From Acidobacteriota bacterium (GTDB lineage Bacteria; Acidobacteriota; Terriglobia; 20CM-2-55-15): a stretch of 41,786 nucleotides of DNA. Shown piece by piece: positions 1-9,200 of this stretch. The stretch covers positions 1 to 41,786 of the forward strand of contig QHWY01000103.1 of NCBI GenBank assembly GCA_003223875.1, given 5' to 3'. The position numbers and the translations under genes were made by a program. Below the pieces are notes generated by a model. It was not told the origin of the DNA, did not search any database, and was given only the letters and a program-made list of their open reading frames with translations. Every line of letters starts with the position of its first letter. Within the stretch, counting starts at the first letter, position 1.

Positions 1-142
1 AAAAAGTCCGCCTAGATTCGAATACTTCTTTGGTCTACCGAGTGGTAATGAATTACCGCCCACTATTCTCCAGAAACCCTTAAGCGGTGATCTTAATAGG
101 CACAACCCTCGGCACTAGTTAAGCAATCGATCGCTGTCGACA

Positions 143-250
143 ATGGCGAGGGATGCGCTGATCAATTCGCATCTCCTGGTCCGCAGTCCCACCGAAGCAT
201 TGGACGTCTTGCTCAATCCCGACCGGCTGGCTTCAACGTTGCGGTATTAG
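143..250 (+). CDS. possible 35-residue ORF, doubtful
   Basis: A short frame runs from an ATG to a TAG just before the convergent glycosylase gene. Its product would contain SPTEALDVLLNPDRLAST, which reads like ordinary protein, but there is no clear ribosome binding site and an in-frame TAG lies a few codons upstream of the ATG. I do not recognise it. It could be the remnant 3' end of an older gene or chance. Bases 1-142 show no gene that I can support. Confidence 0.15.
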   Translation: MARDALINSHLLVRSPTEALDVLLNPDRLASTLRY

Positions 251-251
251 T

Positions 252-1157
252 TCAGCGGCGCGACTCCAGATGTGTTTCCCATTCGTCCAGGCTACGTGGC
301 CAATCCTGTTTCAATAGCCGCGATAAAGCACGATCGGCGAGCAGGCGGCCCTCGGTCTGGCAAGTTGCGCAATAGTTGCATTCGTTTTCTGCGTAAACGA
401 TGCGTTGCACCGGCGAGCCGCAAACCGGACACGGTTGGCCATAACGTCCGTGAACCGCCATTTCAGGCCGGAACGCGGTAACTTTCGATGGGAAGTCCGA
501 TCCAGTTTCGGTTCGAAGCCGCTCGATCCATTCTTTAAGCGTCGATTTCACAGCTTCGTAAAGCCGGGCTATTTCGTCTTCCGTGAGTCTCGACGTCAGC
601 TTCATTGGCGACAAGCGGGCACGGTGAAGGATCTCGTCGGAATACGCGTTGCCGATTCCGCTGAAGAGCCGGGGATCTGTCAGAGCGCGCTTAAGCGTGT
701 GGTTTTCGCGTGTGAGCGCGCCTGTGAAAGCTGCCAGCGTTGAGCCCAGAACTTCGAGAGCTCCGCGATCGAATGCCGCGAGCGCCGATCTGCCCTCGAC
801 CAAGTGTAGCGATGCCCGCTTTTTCGATCCGGCCTCGGTCAAAAGTAATGTGCCGGTTGGAAAGTCAAACGCGGCGAGACCGAGCTTGGCCGGGATTTTG
901 GCGTATCGCTCTTTCCATTGGAATCGTCCCGCGATCATTAGATGGATCACGAGAAAGAGATCGCCCTCGAATTGCCAGACGATTTGCTTTCCCAACCGTG
1001 ACAACGCCTGCACCGTATGTCCGTGAATTTGAGAGGTGGGAGGAGCAACGGATCGCACAACGAATGGACTTGCGAGACGCACGCGCTCGAGCGGTTGGTT
1101 CAAGATTCGCGGTCTGAGCGATTCAATGTATAGGAGAACATCGGGCAGTTCGGGCAT
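252..1157 (-). CDS. Fpg/Nei-family DNA glycosylase
   Basis: Base-excision repair enzyme that would remove oxidised bases and cut the abasic site by beta/delta elimination. The start is the ATG giving MPELPDV, not the TTG three codons upstream. In this family Met is removed and Pro2 becomes the catalytic nucleophile, with Glu3 beside it; both are present. A Lys near residue 57 (RLGKQ) matches the conserved beta-hairpin lysine. The C-terminal part has a four-cysteine zinc finger, CPVCG followed by CNYCATC. Length is about 301 residues, slightly longer than E. coli Fpg (269). Whether it prefers oxidised purines (Fpg) or pyrimidines (Nei) cannot be told from sequence alone. It is transcribed divergently from the MFS gene. 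Confidence 0.9.
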   Translation of the reverse strand: MPELPDVLLYIESLRPRILNQPLERVRLASPFVVRSVAPPTSQIHGHTVQALSRLGKQIVWQFEGDLFLVIHLMIAGRFQWKERYAKIPAKLGLAAFDFPTGTLLLTEAGSKKRASLHLVEGRSALAAFDRGALEVLGSTLAAFTGALTRENHTLKRALTDPRLFSGIGNAYSDEILHRARLSPMKLTSRLTEDEIARLYEAVKSTLKEWIERLRTETGSDFPSKVTAFRPEMAVHGRYGQPCPVCGSPVQRIVYAENECNYCATCQTEGRLLADRALSRLLKQDWPRSLDEWETHLESRR

Positions 1158-1179
1158 AGACAGCAACTATAGAATAGAA

Positions 1180-1290
1180 AGGCGTGGGGGTACCGGCCGG
1201 ACGTAAAGAGGCCGCGAAGCGGCGTACCGAAATGATCCGGCATGAGCGGCTGCGAATGCAAGCCCGGCAGGGCGCAGCCATCGATAGACG
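1180..1290. repeat. hairpin-rich intergenic segment
   Basis: The divergent spacer between the glycosylase and the MFS gene holds nested palindromes. GGTAC at 1189 pairs with GTACC at 1224, enclosing GCCGCGAAGCGGC (1211-1223). A second stem is formed by GGCTGCG (1248-1254) and CGCAGCC (1273-1279). This resembles a small dispersed intergenic repeat rather than a promoter, although promoters for both genes must lie here. Confidence 0.35.
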
Positions 1291-1312
1291 GTGGGCCCGA
1301 CGCTAAGAAAAT

Positions 1313-2608
1313 ATGGCTCAATCAAGATTGAAGACCAGCTTGCGCGCTTTTCGCTACCGGAATTTTCGGCTTTTCTTTGCCGGACAGCTCACGTCACTCG
1401 TGGGCACGTGGATGCAAACGGTTGCTCAGTCGTGGCTGGTGTATCGTCTGACCGGATCGGCTACGCTCCTGGGCGTCGTAGGGTTTGCATCGCAGATCCC
1501 CATTCTGATCCTCGCACCAATAGCAGGTGCGGTGGCGGACACGTATCCTCGGCGCCGGTCGATGCTGGCGATTCAGACTGCCGCGATGTTGCTTGCCTTC
1601 CCTTTAGCCGCGCTCACGCTTTTGAATCGAATTCACGTCTGGCACATCATTGTTCTCGCTGTGCTGCTCGGCTTTGTTAATGCGTTTGATATTCCCGTTC
1701 GGCAATCGTTTGTCGCCGAAATGGTCGGGCGTGAAGATCTCGTCAACGCCATTGCGCTGAATTCGTCCATGATGAATGGTGCTCGTATCATCGGCCCGGC
1801 GATCGCCGGTATTGTAGTTGCGGCAGTCGGGGAAGGCTGGTGCTTCCTCATCAACGGTTTGAGTTATTTGGCTGTGATTGTCGGTTTGTTATTCATCACG
1901 GCAGGGAATCAACCTCCTCAGGAAGAGCGCGGATCGTATATGGAAGCCATCCTCGAAGGATTCCGTTTTGTGTTGCGTACGCGGCCCGTACGCATGCTGC
2001 TGATTATGATCGGTGTGGTCAGCCTCATGGGTATGCCCTACTCGGTATTGATGCCGATCTTTGCCGACAACATTCTGAACGGCGGAGCTAAAGGACTTGG
2101 GCTTCTCATGGGATTCTCCGGAGTTGGCGCGCTGCTTGGGGCTATTACACTCGCGGGCCGGCAAGGCATACGCGGTTTAAGCAACTGGGTCATGCTGGCT
2201 TGCATGGGCTTTGGAACGAGCCTGATCTTGTTTTCAGCGTCTCACGTATTCTGGCTCTCCACGCTTCTGCTGGTGCCTGTCGGCTTTTGCATGATGGTGC
2301 AACTGGCTTCCTCGAACACATTAATCCAGAGCATGGTTCCCGATCGGCTGCGCGGCCGGGTGATGGCCGTTTATTCGATGATGTTTCTCGGAATGGCGCC
2401 GTTCGGTGCGCTGTATGCCGGTTTACTTGCTAATCAGCTGGGCGCGCCGCTGACGGTGGCGATCGGTGGCGCCGTCTGTATCGGAGGAGCAGCCATTTTC
2501 CGATCGAAGCTGCCAACAGTGCGGGCGGAAGGGCGCCAACTGATTCTCGCCCAAATGATGACGGCTGGCGAACCAGCCGACAACCAAGCACCCAATATTA
2601 GTTCCTAA
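1313..2608 (+). CDS. MFS transporter, EntS-like (MFS_3)
   Basis: Inner-membrane exporter of the major facilitator superfamily, 431 residues, with about 12 hydrophobic segments. The N-terminus (FRYRNFRLFFAGQLTSLVGT and WMQTVAQSWLVYRLTGSA) and the loop VADTYPRRRSM are typical of the MFS_3 / transmembrane secretion effector group that includes the enterobactin exporter EntS. The basic loop after helix 2 and the DRLRGRVMAVYSM segment in the C-terminal half are family hallmarks. The substrate cannot be inferred; no siderophore biosynthesis gene is nearby. The ATG is preceded only by a weak AAG-rich ribosome binding site. It may be transcribed alone, since a hairpin repeat separates it from the next gene. 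Confidence 0.88.
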   Translation: MAQSRLKTSLRAFRYRNFRLFFAGQLTSLVGTWMQTVAQSWLVYRLTGSATLLGVVGFASQIPILILAPIAGAVADTYPRRRSMLAIQTAAMLLAFPLAALTLLNRIHVWHIIVLAVLLGFVNAFDIPVRQSFVAEMVGREDLVNAIALNSSMMNGARIIGPAIAGIVVAAVGEGWCFLINGLSYLAVIVGLLFITAGNQPPQEERGSYMEAILEGFRFVLRTRPVRMLLIMIGVVSLMGMPYSVLMPIFADNILNGGAKGLGLLMGFSGVGALLGAITLAGRQGIRGLSNWVMLACMGFGTSLILFSASHVFWLSTLLLVPVGFCMMVQLASSNTLIQSMVPDRLRGRVMAVYSMMFLGMAPFGALYAGLLANQLGAPLTVAIGGAVCIGGAAIFRSKLPTVRAEGRQLILAQMMTAGEPADNQAPNISS

Positions 2609-2637
2609 GATGTGCCAAGTCATTGTAAGCTCGGAGT

Positions 2638-2662
2638 TGTAGCGGCATAGACCGCCGCGACA
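2638..2662. repeat. small palindrome between MFS and DUF4159 genes
   Basis: TGTAGCGGC (2638-2646) and GCCGCGACA (2654-2662) form a 9-base stem with one mismatch around a 7-base loop. The sequence (TAGCGGCATAGACCGCCGC) resembles the internal hairpins of the inverted-repeat element at 27998-28103, which carry GGTCATAGACC, so it may be a decayed member of the same family. It could also act as a weak terminator. Confidence 0.4.
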
Positions 2663-2677
2663 GGCTACGGTGAATTG

Positions 2678-3403
2678 ATGAAGTGGCATTTGATCGGTCT
2701 TATGGCCTTTCTCTCAGGGATCGTGTCACTGCTTCCCGCGGTGACCTCGCTGGATTCGCCTCCACCGAAGGACGCAGAATTCACGTACGCTCGCATTCGT
2801 TATCACATGACGCCCGACGCGATTTACGTGCGTGAGGTGCCCTGGCATCATGATTATCCGTTCGGCGATGAACTATTCCCTACCTTCGTCAAAGAAGTGA
2901 CTCGAGTTCACACCGAATCGGCTGCATATCAGATCGTCGACATCGACAATCCCGATCTTTTCAAATATCCGTTCGCTTACTTATGCGAGCCGGGGTATCT
3001 CAATTTGAACGACAAGGATGCCAAGAATCTCCGCGAATATTTCGATCGCGGAGGATTCGTCATGTTCGACGATTTCCGCGGACCACGCCATCTGAATAAC
3101 CTGCTTTACCAATTGAAGAAAGTATTTCCGAACCGCGAGGTCGTTCCGCTCCAAATCAAACATCCGATGTTCAACACCTTTTACCAGATCGACACGTTGG
3201 ATGTGCGGGCACCCTACGGGCCGGGCCCCGTGGAGTTTTTGGGGATAGAAGATGATCACGGCCGGTTGATGATGGTGATCAATTACAACAACGATCTCAG
3301 CGAATTCTGGGAATGGCTCGATCGAGGCGAGCTACCTCTCCGCGATGCCGCATCGTCTCTCAAGTTTGGCGTGAACTACCTCATGTATGCGATGACGCAC
3401 TAG
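2678..3403 (+). CDS. DUF4159 domain protein, exported
   Basis: About 241 residues. An N-terminal hydrophobic stretch (LIGLMAFLSGIVSLLPAV) looks like a signal peptide or anchor. The rest matches DUF4159: FTYARIRYH near the start, LFKYPFAYLCEPGYLNL in the middle, then FDRGGFVMFDDFRG, and SLKFGVNYLMYAMTH at the end. The fold is expected to be a glutamine-amidotransferase-like flavodoxin-type domain; its biochemical role is not known. DUF4159 genes often sit near MoxR/BatA-type genes, but none is seen here. The start is the ATG at 2678; a TTG lies one codon upstream. It converges on the quinoprotein gene, and the whole space between them is an inverted repeat. Confidence 0.8.
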   Translation: MKWHLIGLMAFLSGIVSLLPAVTSLDSPPPKDAEFTYARIRYHMTPDAIYVREVPWHHDYPFGDELFPTFVKEVTRVHTESAAYQIVDIDNPDLFKYPFAYLCEPGYLNLNDKDAKNLREYFDRGGFVMFDDFRGPRHLNNLLYQLKKVFPNREVVPLQIKHPMFNTFYQIDTLDVRAPYGPGPVEFLGIEDDHGRLMMVINYNNDLSEFWEWLDRGELPLRDAASSLKFGVNYLMYAMTH

Positions 3404-3404
3404 T

Positions 3405-3532
3405 GAAATTTTGAAATTGGACAAATCCTGCAGTTCAAATCCAAAGTTTCAAAATTTCGAATTGGACCGTCCGATTTAAGGTTTCGAATTTCGGATCTCC
3501 AATGCAGGATTCGTCCAATTTCGAAATTTTTC
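3405..3532. repeat. long inverted repeat filling a convergent intergenic space
   Basis: The left arm (3405-3432, beginning GAAATTTTGAAATTGGAC) and right arm (3503-3532) are reverse complements with few mismatches over about 28 bases. The 70-base centre holds another copy of TTTCGAATTGGAC (3455-3467) and a GGACCGTCC palindrome. The repeat starts 2 bases after one stop codon and ends 3 bases before the other. It may act as a bidirectional terminator or be a miniature element. Confidence 0.75.
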
Positions 3533-3535
3533 AGA

Positions 3536-4729
3536 TCACCGCCCGCCGTTATATCGAACCCGCCAAATTTTGTTCGCTACATCGTCGGTGATTAGAAGGG
3601 ATCCATCCCTGGCAACGTACGGTGACACGGGACGGCCCCAGGCCGAGCCGGGACTCCCGCCATTGAGTATCCATCCCTTTACAAAGTCTTCCAGAGGCCC
3701 GGCGGGTTTGCCATTTTGGAATGGAACGAACGATATGCGATAGCCGGCAAGTTTAGAGCGATTCCAGGATCCATGTAGACCAATGAAGGCGCCATTACGA
3801 TAGCGCTCGGGAAACTGGGTTCCGGTGTAGAACGTAAGACCCACGGCAGCGGAATGCGCCGGAATCAAGACATCCGGCACGATAGCGCGCGCGACGAGGT
3901 CCGGCCGCTTACCCTTGTGTTCAGGATCGTAGTTGCTTCCGATATAGGAATAAGGCCAGCCGTAGAATCCGCCGTCTTTGACTGATGTAATGTAATCGGG
4001 AACCAGGTCGTCACCGAGGGTGTCCCGCTCGTTGACCGAGGTCCAGATCGTATTCGTGCCGGGCTGAAGCGTCAGGGCTACAGGATTTCTCAGGCCCGAC
4101 GCGAAAATCCGGTGACCCGTCCCGTCGGGGTTGTATTCATTGATGGCTGCGCGGATGGGATCTTCACCATCGCTCTTATTGGACATCGACCCCACGGCGA
4201 CATACATCTTCTTTCCATCGCGGCTGAAAATGATGTTACGCGTGCTGTGGCCTCCTGTCGGAAATTCCACAAGCTTTTCTGGAGTTCCCTGAGCTTGAGT
4301 ATCGCCATCCTTATATTTATAGCGAATCAGGCTGTCCGTTCTGCCGAGGTACAAGTACCCTTCGTGAAATACCATTCCAAACACGCCGTCCAATCCCTGG
4401 GCATAGGTGTATCGCGTGTCGGGAACGCCATCATTGTTCGTGTCGCGGAGAATGACAACTGAACCAGCCCTGGATTGTGCAACGAACAGATCCCCGTTTG
4501 GCGCATACATCATTGTTCGTGGAGCTTGAAGGTTGTCCGCGTAGAGACTCACGGTGAAACCCGCGGGCGCTTCTAACTGCACTGCGTCGGGTTTGGTAAC
4601 AATCGTCGCGGCATTTCGCACCGACGGTGTGGCGAACGGCTCCGCCAGCTTTGCCAACTGCGCTCCCATTACCACGCCTGCCAGGGCGGTTCCGATCAAA
4701 AGAAATAGTGTGATCTGTCTAATTTTCAT
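3536..4729 (-). CDS. sorbosone dehydrogenase-like quinoprotein
   Basis: Secreted beta-propeller of the glucose/sorbosone dehydrogenase (GSDH) family, 397 residues. The N-terminus MKIRQITLFLLIGTALAGVV is a signal peptide or anchor. Family signatures follow in order: APAGFTVSLYADNLQAPR, ALNGDLFVA-type blades (here APNGDLFVAQSRAG), GGHSTRNIIFSRDGK containing the likely catalytic His, SGLRNPVALTLQPG, KDGGFYGWPYSYIG, and HGSWNRSKLAGY near the end. Enzymes of this group oxidise aldose or ketoaldose sugars in the periplasm, usually with PQQ; the substrate here is unknown. Its ATG overlaps the end of the upstream PepSY gene by 11 bases, with GGAG at good spacing, so the two are probably translationally coupled. 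Confidence 0.88.
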   Translation of the reverse strand: MKIRQITLFLLIGTALAGVVMGAQLAKLAEPFATPSVRNAATIVTKPDAVQLEAPAGFTVSLYADNLQAPRTMMYAPNGDLFVAQSRAGSVVILRDTNNDGVPDTRYTYAQGLDGVFGMVFHEGYLYLGRTDSLIRYKYKDGDTQAQGTPEKLVEFPTGGHSTRNIIFSRDGKKMYVAVGSMSNKSDGEDPIRAAINEYNPDGTGHRIFASGLRNPVALTLQPGTNTIWTSVNERDTLGDDLVPDYITSVKDGGFYGWPYSYIGSNYDPEHKGKRPDLVARAIVPDVLIPAHSAAVGLTFYTGTQFPERYRNGAFIGLHGSWNRSKLAGYRISFVPFQNGKPAGPLEDFVKGWILNGGSPGSAWGRPVSPYVARDGSLLITDDVANKIWRVRYNGGR

Positions 4730-5723
4730 TGCCTGCTCCAGTCAAGTTGATTTCGGCTGAGAATGTTACCGGGCTGACCACAGTGTCGGCAGCTTCGACT
4801 AGGGGCTGCCGGCCGAACCACCCCTTTTCGAGGAGTGGAGAAAGCACGCGGTTCCACCACATGATGGCCCCGGTGATAAAAAGGATAACCGGAGCGAATC
4901 CGATAAGGAACCAAAGAGTCTTGATGGGCCATCCCCCGAAGCGGCCAAAGTGGAGACGCGCGACCCATCGAAGAACTTCGTCGCCGCTGCGTAAGCCGCG
5001 TTGAGCTTCGTCCGGCTGCAAGTAATCAATGACGGCCGTAAATGGGTCGGGAAATACCAGGTAGATACCGGAAACCGCCCAGACAAACACAAACGCGAAC
5101 GACCAAAATCCAAGCGCGCTGTGCAATCCCCAGTTGAAGCGTTTCCAATTTCCCGTCCAGTTCGCGACCAGACTCCGGCGCCAGCTCGAGATTCCCGGCC
5201 ACCAGATGACCGCGCCCGTGATGCACAAGACCGTGAGCAAAATCGCGCCGGCGCCATTCACCTTGCGGCCGGTGTCCCCGTACAGCAGATTGTCGTGGAA
5301 ATCCACGAGCCAGAGGGTGAAGCGTATACCGGCCGGATCCGAGGCTCCAAGGTCCGCTCCCGTGTACGGATGGAAGACACGCTGCTTGCGTTTCTTGTCG
5401 CGCTCGAGCCAGAGCTCAACGACTTGATTCGGGTTTTTGGCCCTCCACACGTTCGCGATATTCCAACCGGGATAGGCCCGCTTCGCCACCGCTTTCAGCT
5501 CGTCATCTGTTAACGCGGTGCCGGAGGGCTCGACGACAAGAGGCGGCCGCACGAACGTTTTATAAAGCTCGTTGCGAAAGACGATCACACTTCCGCTGAC
5601 GCTGATCAGGAAAATGTAAATGCCCGCGCCAATTCCCGCCCAAAGGTGGACCTGAAACAGAGCTCTGCGCGCCCACACGTTTTGCGGGCTGCGCCACAAA
5701 CGTCCTGGAAGCGTCCAGCTCAC
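4719..5723 (-). CDS. PepSY-associated transmembrane protein
   Basis: Inner-membrane protein of 334 residues with about four transmembrane helices. FQVHLWAGIGAGIYIFLISV begins helix 1; an extracytoplasmic PepSY-like segment (ALTDDELKAVAKRAYPGW) follows; then FHDNLLYG, GAVIWWPG, FNWGLHSALGFW and a final helix near ILFITGAIMWW. Histidines in or next to the helices (VHLW, FHDN, GLHS, RLHFG) match the haem-ligand pattern of PepSY_TM proteins such as the siderophore reductase FoxB. It starts at GTG with AAGG upstream. It overlaps the downstream quinoprotein gene by 11 bases, which suggests that the pair works together, perhaps as dehydrogenase and membrane electron acceptor (inference). Confidence 0.85.
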   Translation of the reverse strand: MSWTLPGRLWRSPQNVWARRALFQVHLWAGIGAGIYIFLISVSGSVIVFRNELYKTFVRPPLVVEPSGTALTDDELKAVAKRAYPGWNIANVWRAKNPNQVVELWLERDKKRKQRVFHPYTGADLGASDPAGIRFTLWLVDFHDNLLYGDTGRKVNGAGAILLTVLCITGAVIWWPGISSWRRSLVANWTGNWKRFNWGLHSALGFWSFAFVFVWAVSGIYLVFPDPFTAVIDYLQPDEAQRGLRSGDEVLRWVARLHFGRFGGWPIKTLWFLIGFAPVILFITGAIMWWNRVLSPLLEKGWFGRQPLVEAADTVVSPVTFSAEINLTGAGNEN

Positions 5724-6268
5724 CGGCTGCCTTGCATAATGGGTTTAGGCTTCAAGAGAATTTTCCGCCCCGACGACATACAAGACGATCGTCAAGATGA
5801 AACCGCGAGTCAACTCCAACTCTTGTATTGTGTATTGTAGACTAGGTGAATGAATTCGAATCCACATGAAATTCGAATCCACAACCGCCATAAAGATCTT
5901 AGAAGTTCTTTAGCCGTCGCTCTCCTTATGTGCAACTCATGCGAGCACGACGCAGTACAGTGTTTGACAAAAATCCATCTGCTGATCTTTCCGGATGGGA
6001 CGCTGCGGATTTCACTCTTAGTCTTGACAATTGTTGATGCATGCCTACAATGATGACACCGATTGGGATTTGATTGGCGGTAGCATACCCGAGTTTAGAT
6101 CATTGTCCAACGTCGATTAATATCGAAAACACCGTCCTTCCCGCAACCCTTTGTGTCAGCATTACCAACATCGTCTGTGCCCGAGTCGTCAGTCCTTGTT
6201 TCATCTGCAATCTCGTCGCTCATTAATTGAAGGATTCTGAGTGAAGTGCGCTGGAAAGCGCGCGTCTT
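5724..6268. other. 545-base intergenic region upstream of the giant gene
   Basis: No convincing gene is seen on either strand. It carries a direct repeat AATTCGAATCCACA at 5853-5866 and 5870-5883, and a good sigma-70-like promoter at 6024-6051 (separate entry). A second TTGACA at 5964-5969 has no good -10 partner. The composition is visibly more A+T rich than the flanking genes, as expected of regulatory DNA. Confidence 0.5.
6024..6051 (+). promoter_or_regulatory. sigma-70-type promoter for the giant secreted protein
   Basis: TTGACA (6024-6029), a 16-base spacer and TACAAT (6046-6051). Transcription would begin near 6058, leaving a leader of about 240 bases before the ATG at 6296. No riboswitch class was recognised in the leader. 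Confidence 0.5.
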
Positions 6269-6295
6269 GTGAGCATGTGCATGGAGCCAGCTGAT

Positions 6296-9200
6296 ATGAA
6301 GCGAAGATATCAACTCACAAAGTTTCTGCTTTCAGTCACCCTCATTCATCTGTATCTCTCGACTCCGTCTGTTTTCGCTTCTCTCGCCGCCAACCTGACG
6401 ATCGGCAGCTACACGCAGACAAGCGCAACGCGTGTGAGCGGGTATCAGTACGATTACACGTATACGGCAGTGATAACGAACACGGGTCCGACAATCACGG
6501 CTGTCATCGCGACTTTGACGAGTTCGGACGCCAACATCCAAATCATCGATGGGACGCTGACGTTTGGCGACCTACTGGCAAACAGCTCCAAAGTTAGCGA
6601 GGACACGTTTACCATTCGGCAAGACGAACGATACCCGCTCGATTCGTCCATGCTGAGCTGGAACATTTCCTTCTTTCCTGATTCCAGCCAATCGGCCATG
6701 TCCTTAGCTCCCAGCATGGAGAGTGCGCTGACGAGCCTGAACGGTTTTCAGGATTCGATCGTTTTTAGCAGCCTGACGGAGCCAACGGTTGTTCAATTTG
6801 CGTCAGATGGTCGCGTTTTCGTTGCAGAGAAGAGCGGGATCATCAAAGTGTACGACAATCTTTCGGCAACAACGCCAACCGTATTCGCCGATCTCCGAAC
6901 GCAAGTACATAACTTCGGGAATCGCGGTTTGCTGGGCATGGTGCTTGATCCAAATTTTCCGACGAATCCCTACGTTTACGTGCTTTACTCCTATGATTCG
7001 GCAATCGGGGGCACAGCGCCGCGTTGGGGCACTCCGGGCGGGACCGCCGATCCGTGTCCGGACGTGAATGGAGCCGGTTGTGTCGCGAGCGCGCGTCTGT
7101 CGCGTCTACAAGCGAATGGTAATGTGATGACCGGCGCAGAGCAGGTGTTGGTGGAAGACTGGTTTCAACAATACCCTGGCCAGTCCATTGGAGCTCTGGG
7201 ATTCGGACCTGACGGCGCCCTTTACGCCAGCGGTGGCGATGGAGCCAGTTCTGCAGTCGTCGATACCGGCCAGACCGGGAATCCGAACAATGATCCCCCC
7301 AACGAAGGTGGAGCGTTGCGTAGTCAGGACGTGCGCAGTCCCGCCGACCCCGTCACCTTGGATGGGACAATAATCCGCGTGAATGCAGGCACGGGTGTTC
7401 CTCTTCGGGCAGCGGCGTCAATGACAATCAGTGCGCCGACGACTGACGTGAACGGTGTAAAGAGCTACTCTGTGACGTCGGTATTTCAAGGTCCTACACC
7501 GACAATCGTTCGCGTGCTGGAGCCGACCTCGCCCGCGCCGGGATGGCCGCGGCGATTGCTGTACGTTCTGCCCGTGGAGGCAGAACTCGGCGCCACTTTC
7601 GGCGATGGGCTGCAAGAGCTTCGGCTTCTGAACGTCCATAATCGCTACAACCTGACGCTGATCGCGCCAAGCTTCCATATCGCACCCTGGTACGGCGATC
7701 ATCCAACCGACCCTAGCCGCAGGCTGGAAAGCTTCATGGTGCAGGACCTCATTCCTTTCGGCGACAGCTTCGTTGCCCCAGGCACGATTCCGCAACGCTG
7801 GGCGATCGGGTTTAGCAAGTCCGGATTCGGCGCGCTGTCCCTGATCCTCCGCAATCCTAACGTGTTCTCGGCCGTCGCAGCATGGGATTCGCCCGCACAA
7901 ATGAGTACCTTCGAATTCGCCGATGTGCAGGACACTTTTGCAACCCTCGAAAACCTCGGCCAGTACGTGATCCCTACGCTTGTCACGAACAACTCCGCTC
8001 CCTTTCATGCTTTGAATCGAATCTGGATCAGCGGCGACACTTCGATGTTCTCGTCCGACATGATGCAACTCGATACCCAAATGACCCAGGCAGCCATCCT
8101 GCATACGTTCGTAGGCGGCGCTACACGCGCGCATAGCTGGGGCAGCGGCTGGCTCAACGGCGCGGTGACTTCTCTGGCTTCGAACGCCGGTCCGGCCGAC
8201 CCGAGAGATCCAAATTATCAGCGGATCGTCGCCTATGGGCTGCGCAATCCACGCCGCGTCGCGTTCCGACCTGGTACCTCCGAACTGTGGGTGGGAGATA
8301 TCGGATGGACGAATTACGAGGAGATCAACCGTGTTGCCAATACCGCCGATGGAGTTGTGGAGAACTTCGGATGGCCGTGTTCAGAAGGTTCCGGTTCCAC
8401 AAACTACTCCTCGGCAGGCCTGCATCTTTGTGATCCCGTGGTCACGCCGCCGCCCAGCGTGACGCCGCCGTTCTTTGCATACCGGCACGATCAGGCTGTT
8501 GTATCCGGCGATGCATGCGGAACGACGGGAGGCGCGATTTCCGGTCTGACGTTTTATAACGGAGGAAATTACCCATCCCTGTATCAGGGCGCTCTGTTCT
8601 TCGCCGACGCATCCCGCAATTGTATTTGGTCGATGGTGCCCGGAGCAGATGGCCTGCCCGACCCCGCTACTCGCGCGATCTTTGTGGCAGGGGCCGCCAA
8701 TCCGTACGATTTGAAAACGGGTCTCAACGGTGATCTGTTTTATGTCGATAATGCCGGAGGCAACATCCGGCGCATCCAGTACGATCCAACGACGCTGGCT
8801 GTCTACATCACCGCACCTATTCCGAATTCCATGTTGACGAATATCGTGACAATTAACACCTGGACGAGCAGCAATGTCAGTTCTGTACAGTTCCAGCTCG
8901 ATGGGAACAACATCGGCTCGCCGGTCACGACTGCCCCTTATACCCTGTCGTGGAATACCCGGACCGCCACAAACGGCGGGCACATTTTAACTGCCGTGGC
9001 TCGCGACACCGCAGGCCATACGGCGACGAGTTCGCCGATCCCTCTCAGCGTGAGCAACACGACGATCCCGATCGTGTACGTGCAGAGCGCCTCGAATACG
9101 AACAATGCGGCTGCCACAACGATATCGCAGGCATTCAGTGCTTCGAATACGGCCGGCAACCTTATTGTTGTTGCAATCTCCTGGGACCTGAATACAAGTG

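Noticed and set aside
7418..8134. 238-codon minus-strand frame opposite the nested esterase
   Set aside because: Low-complexity, Arg/His-rich translation without recognisable motifs, opposite a clear domain on the plus strand.
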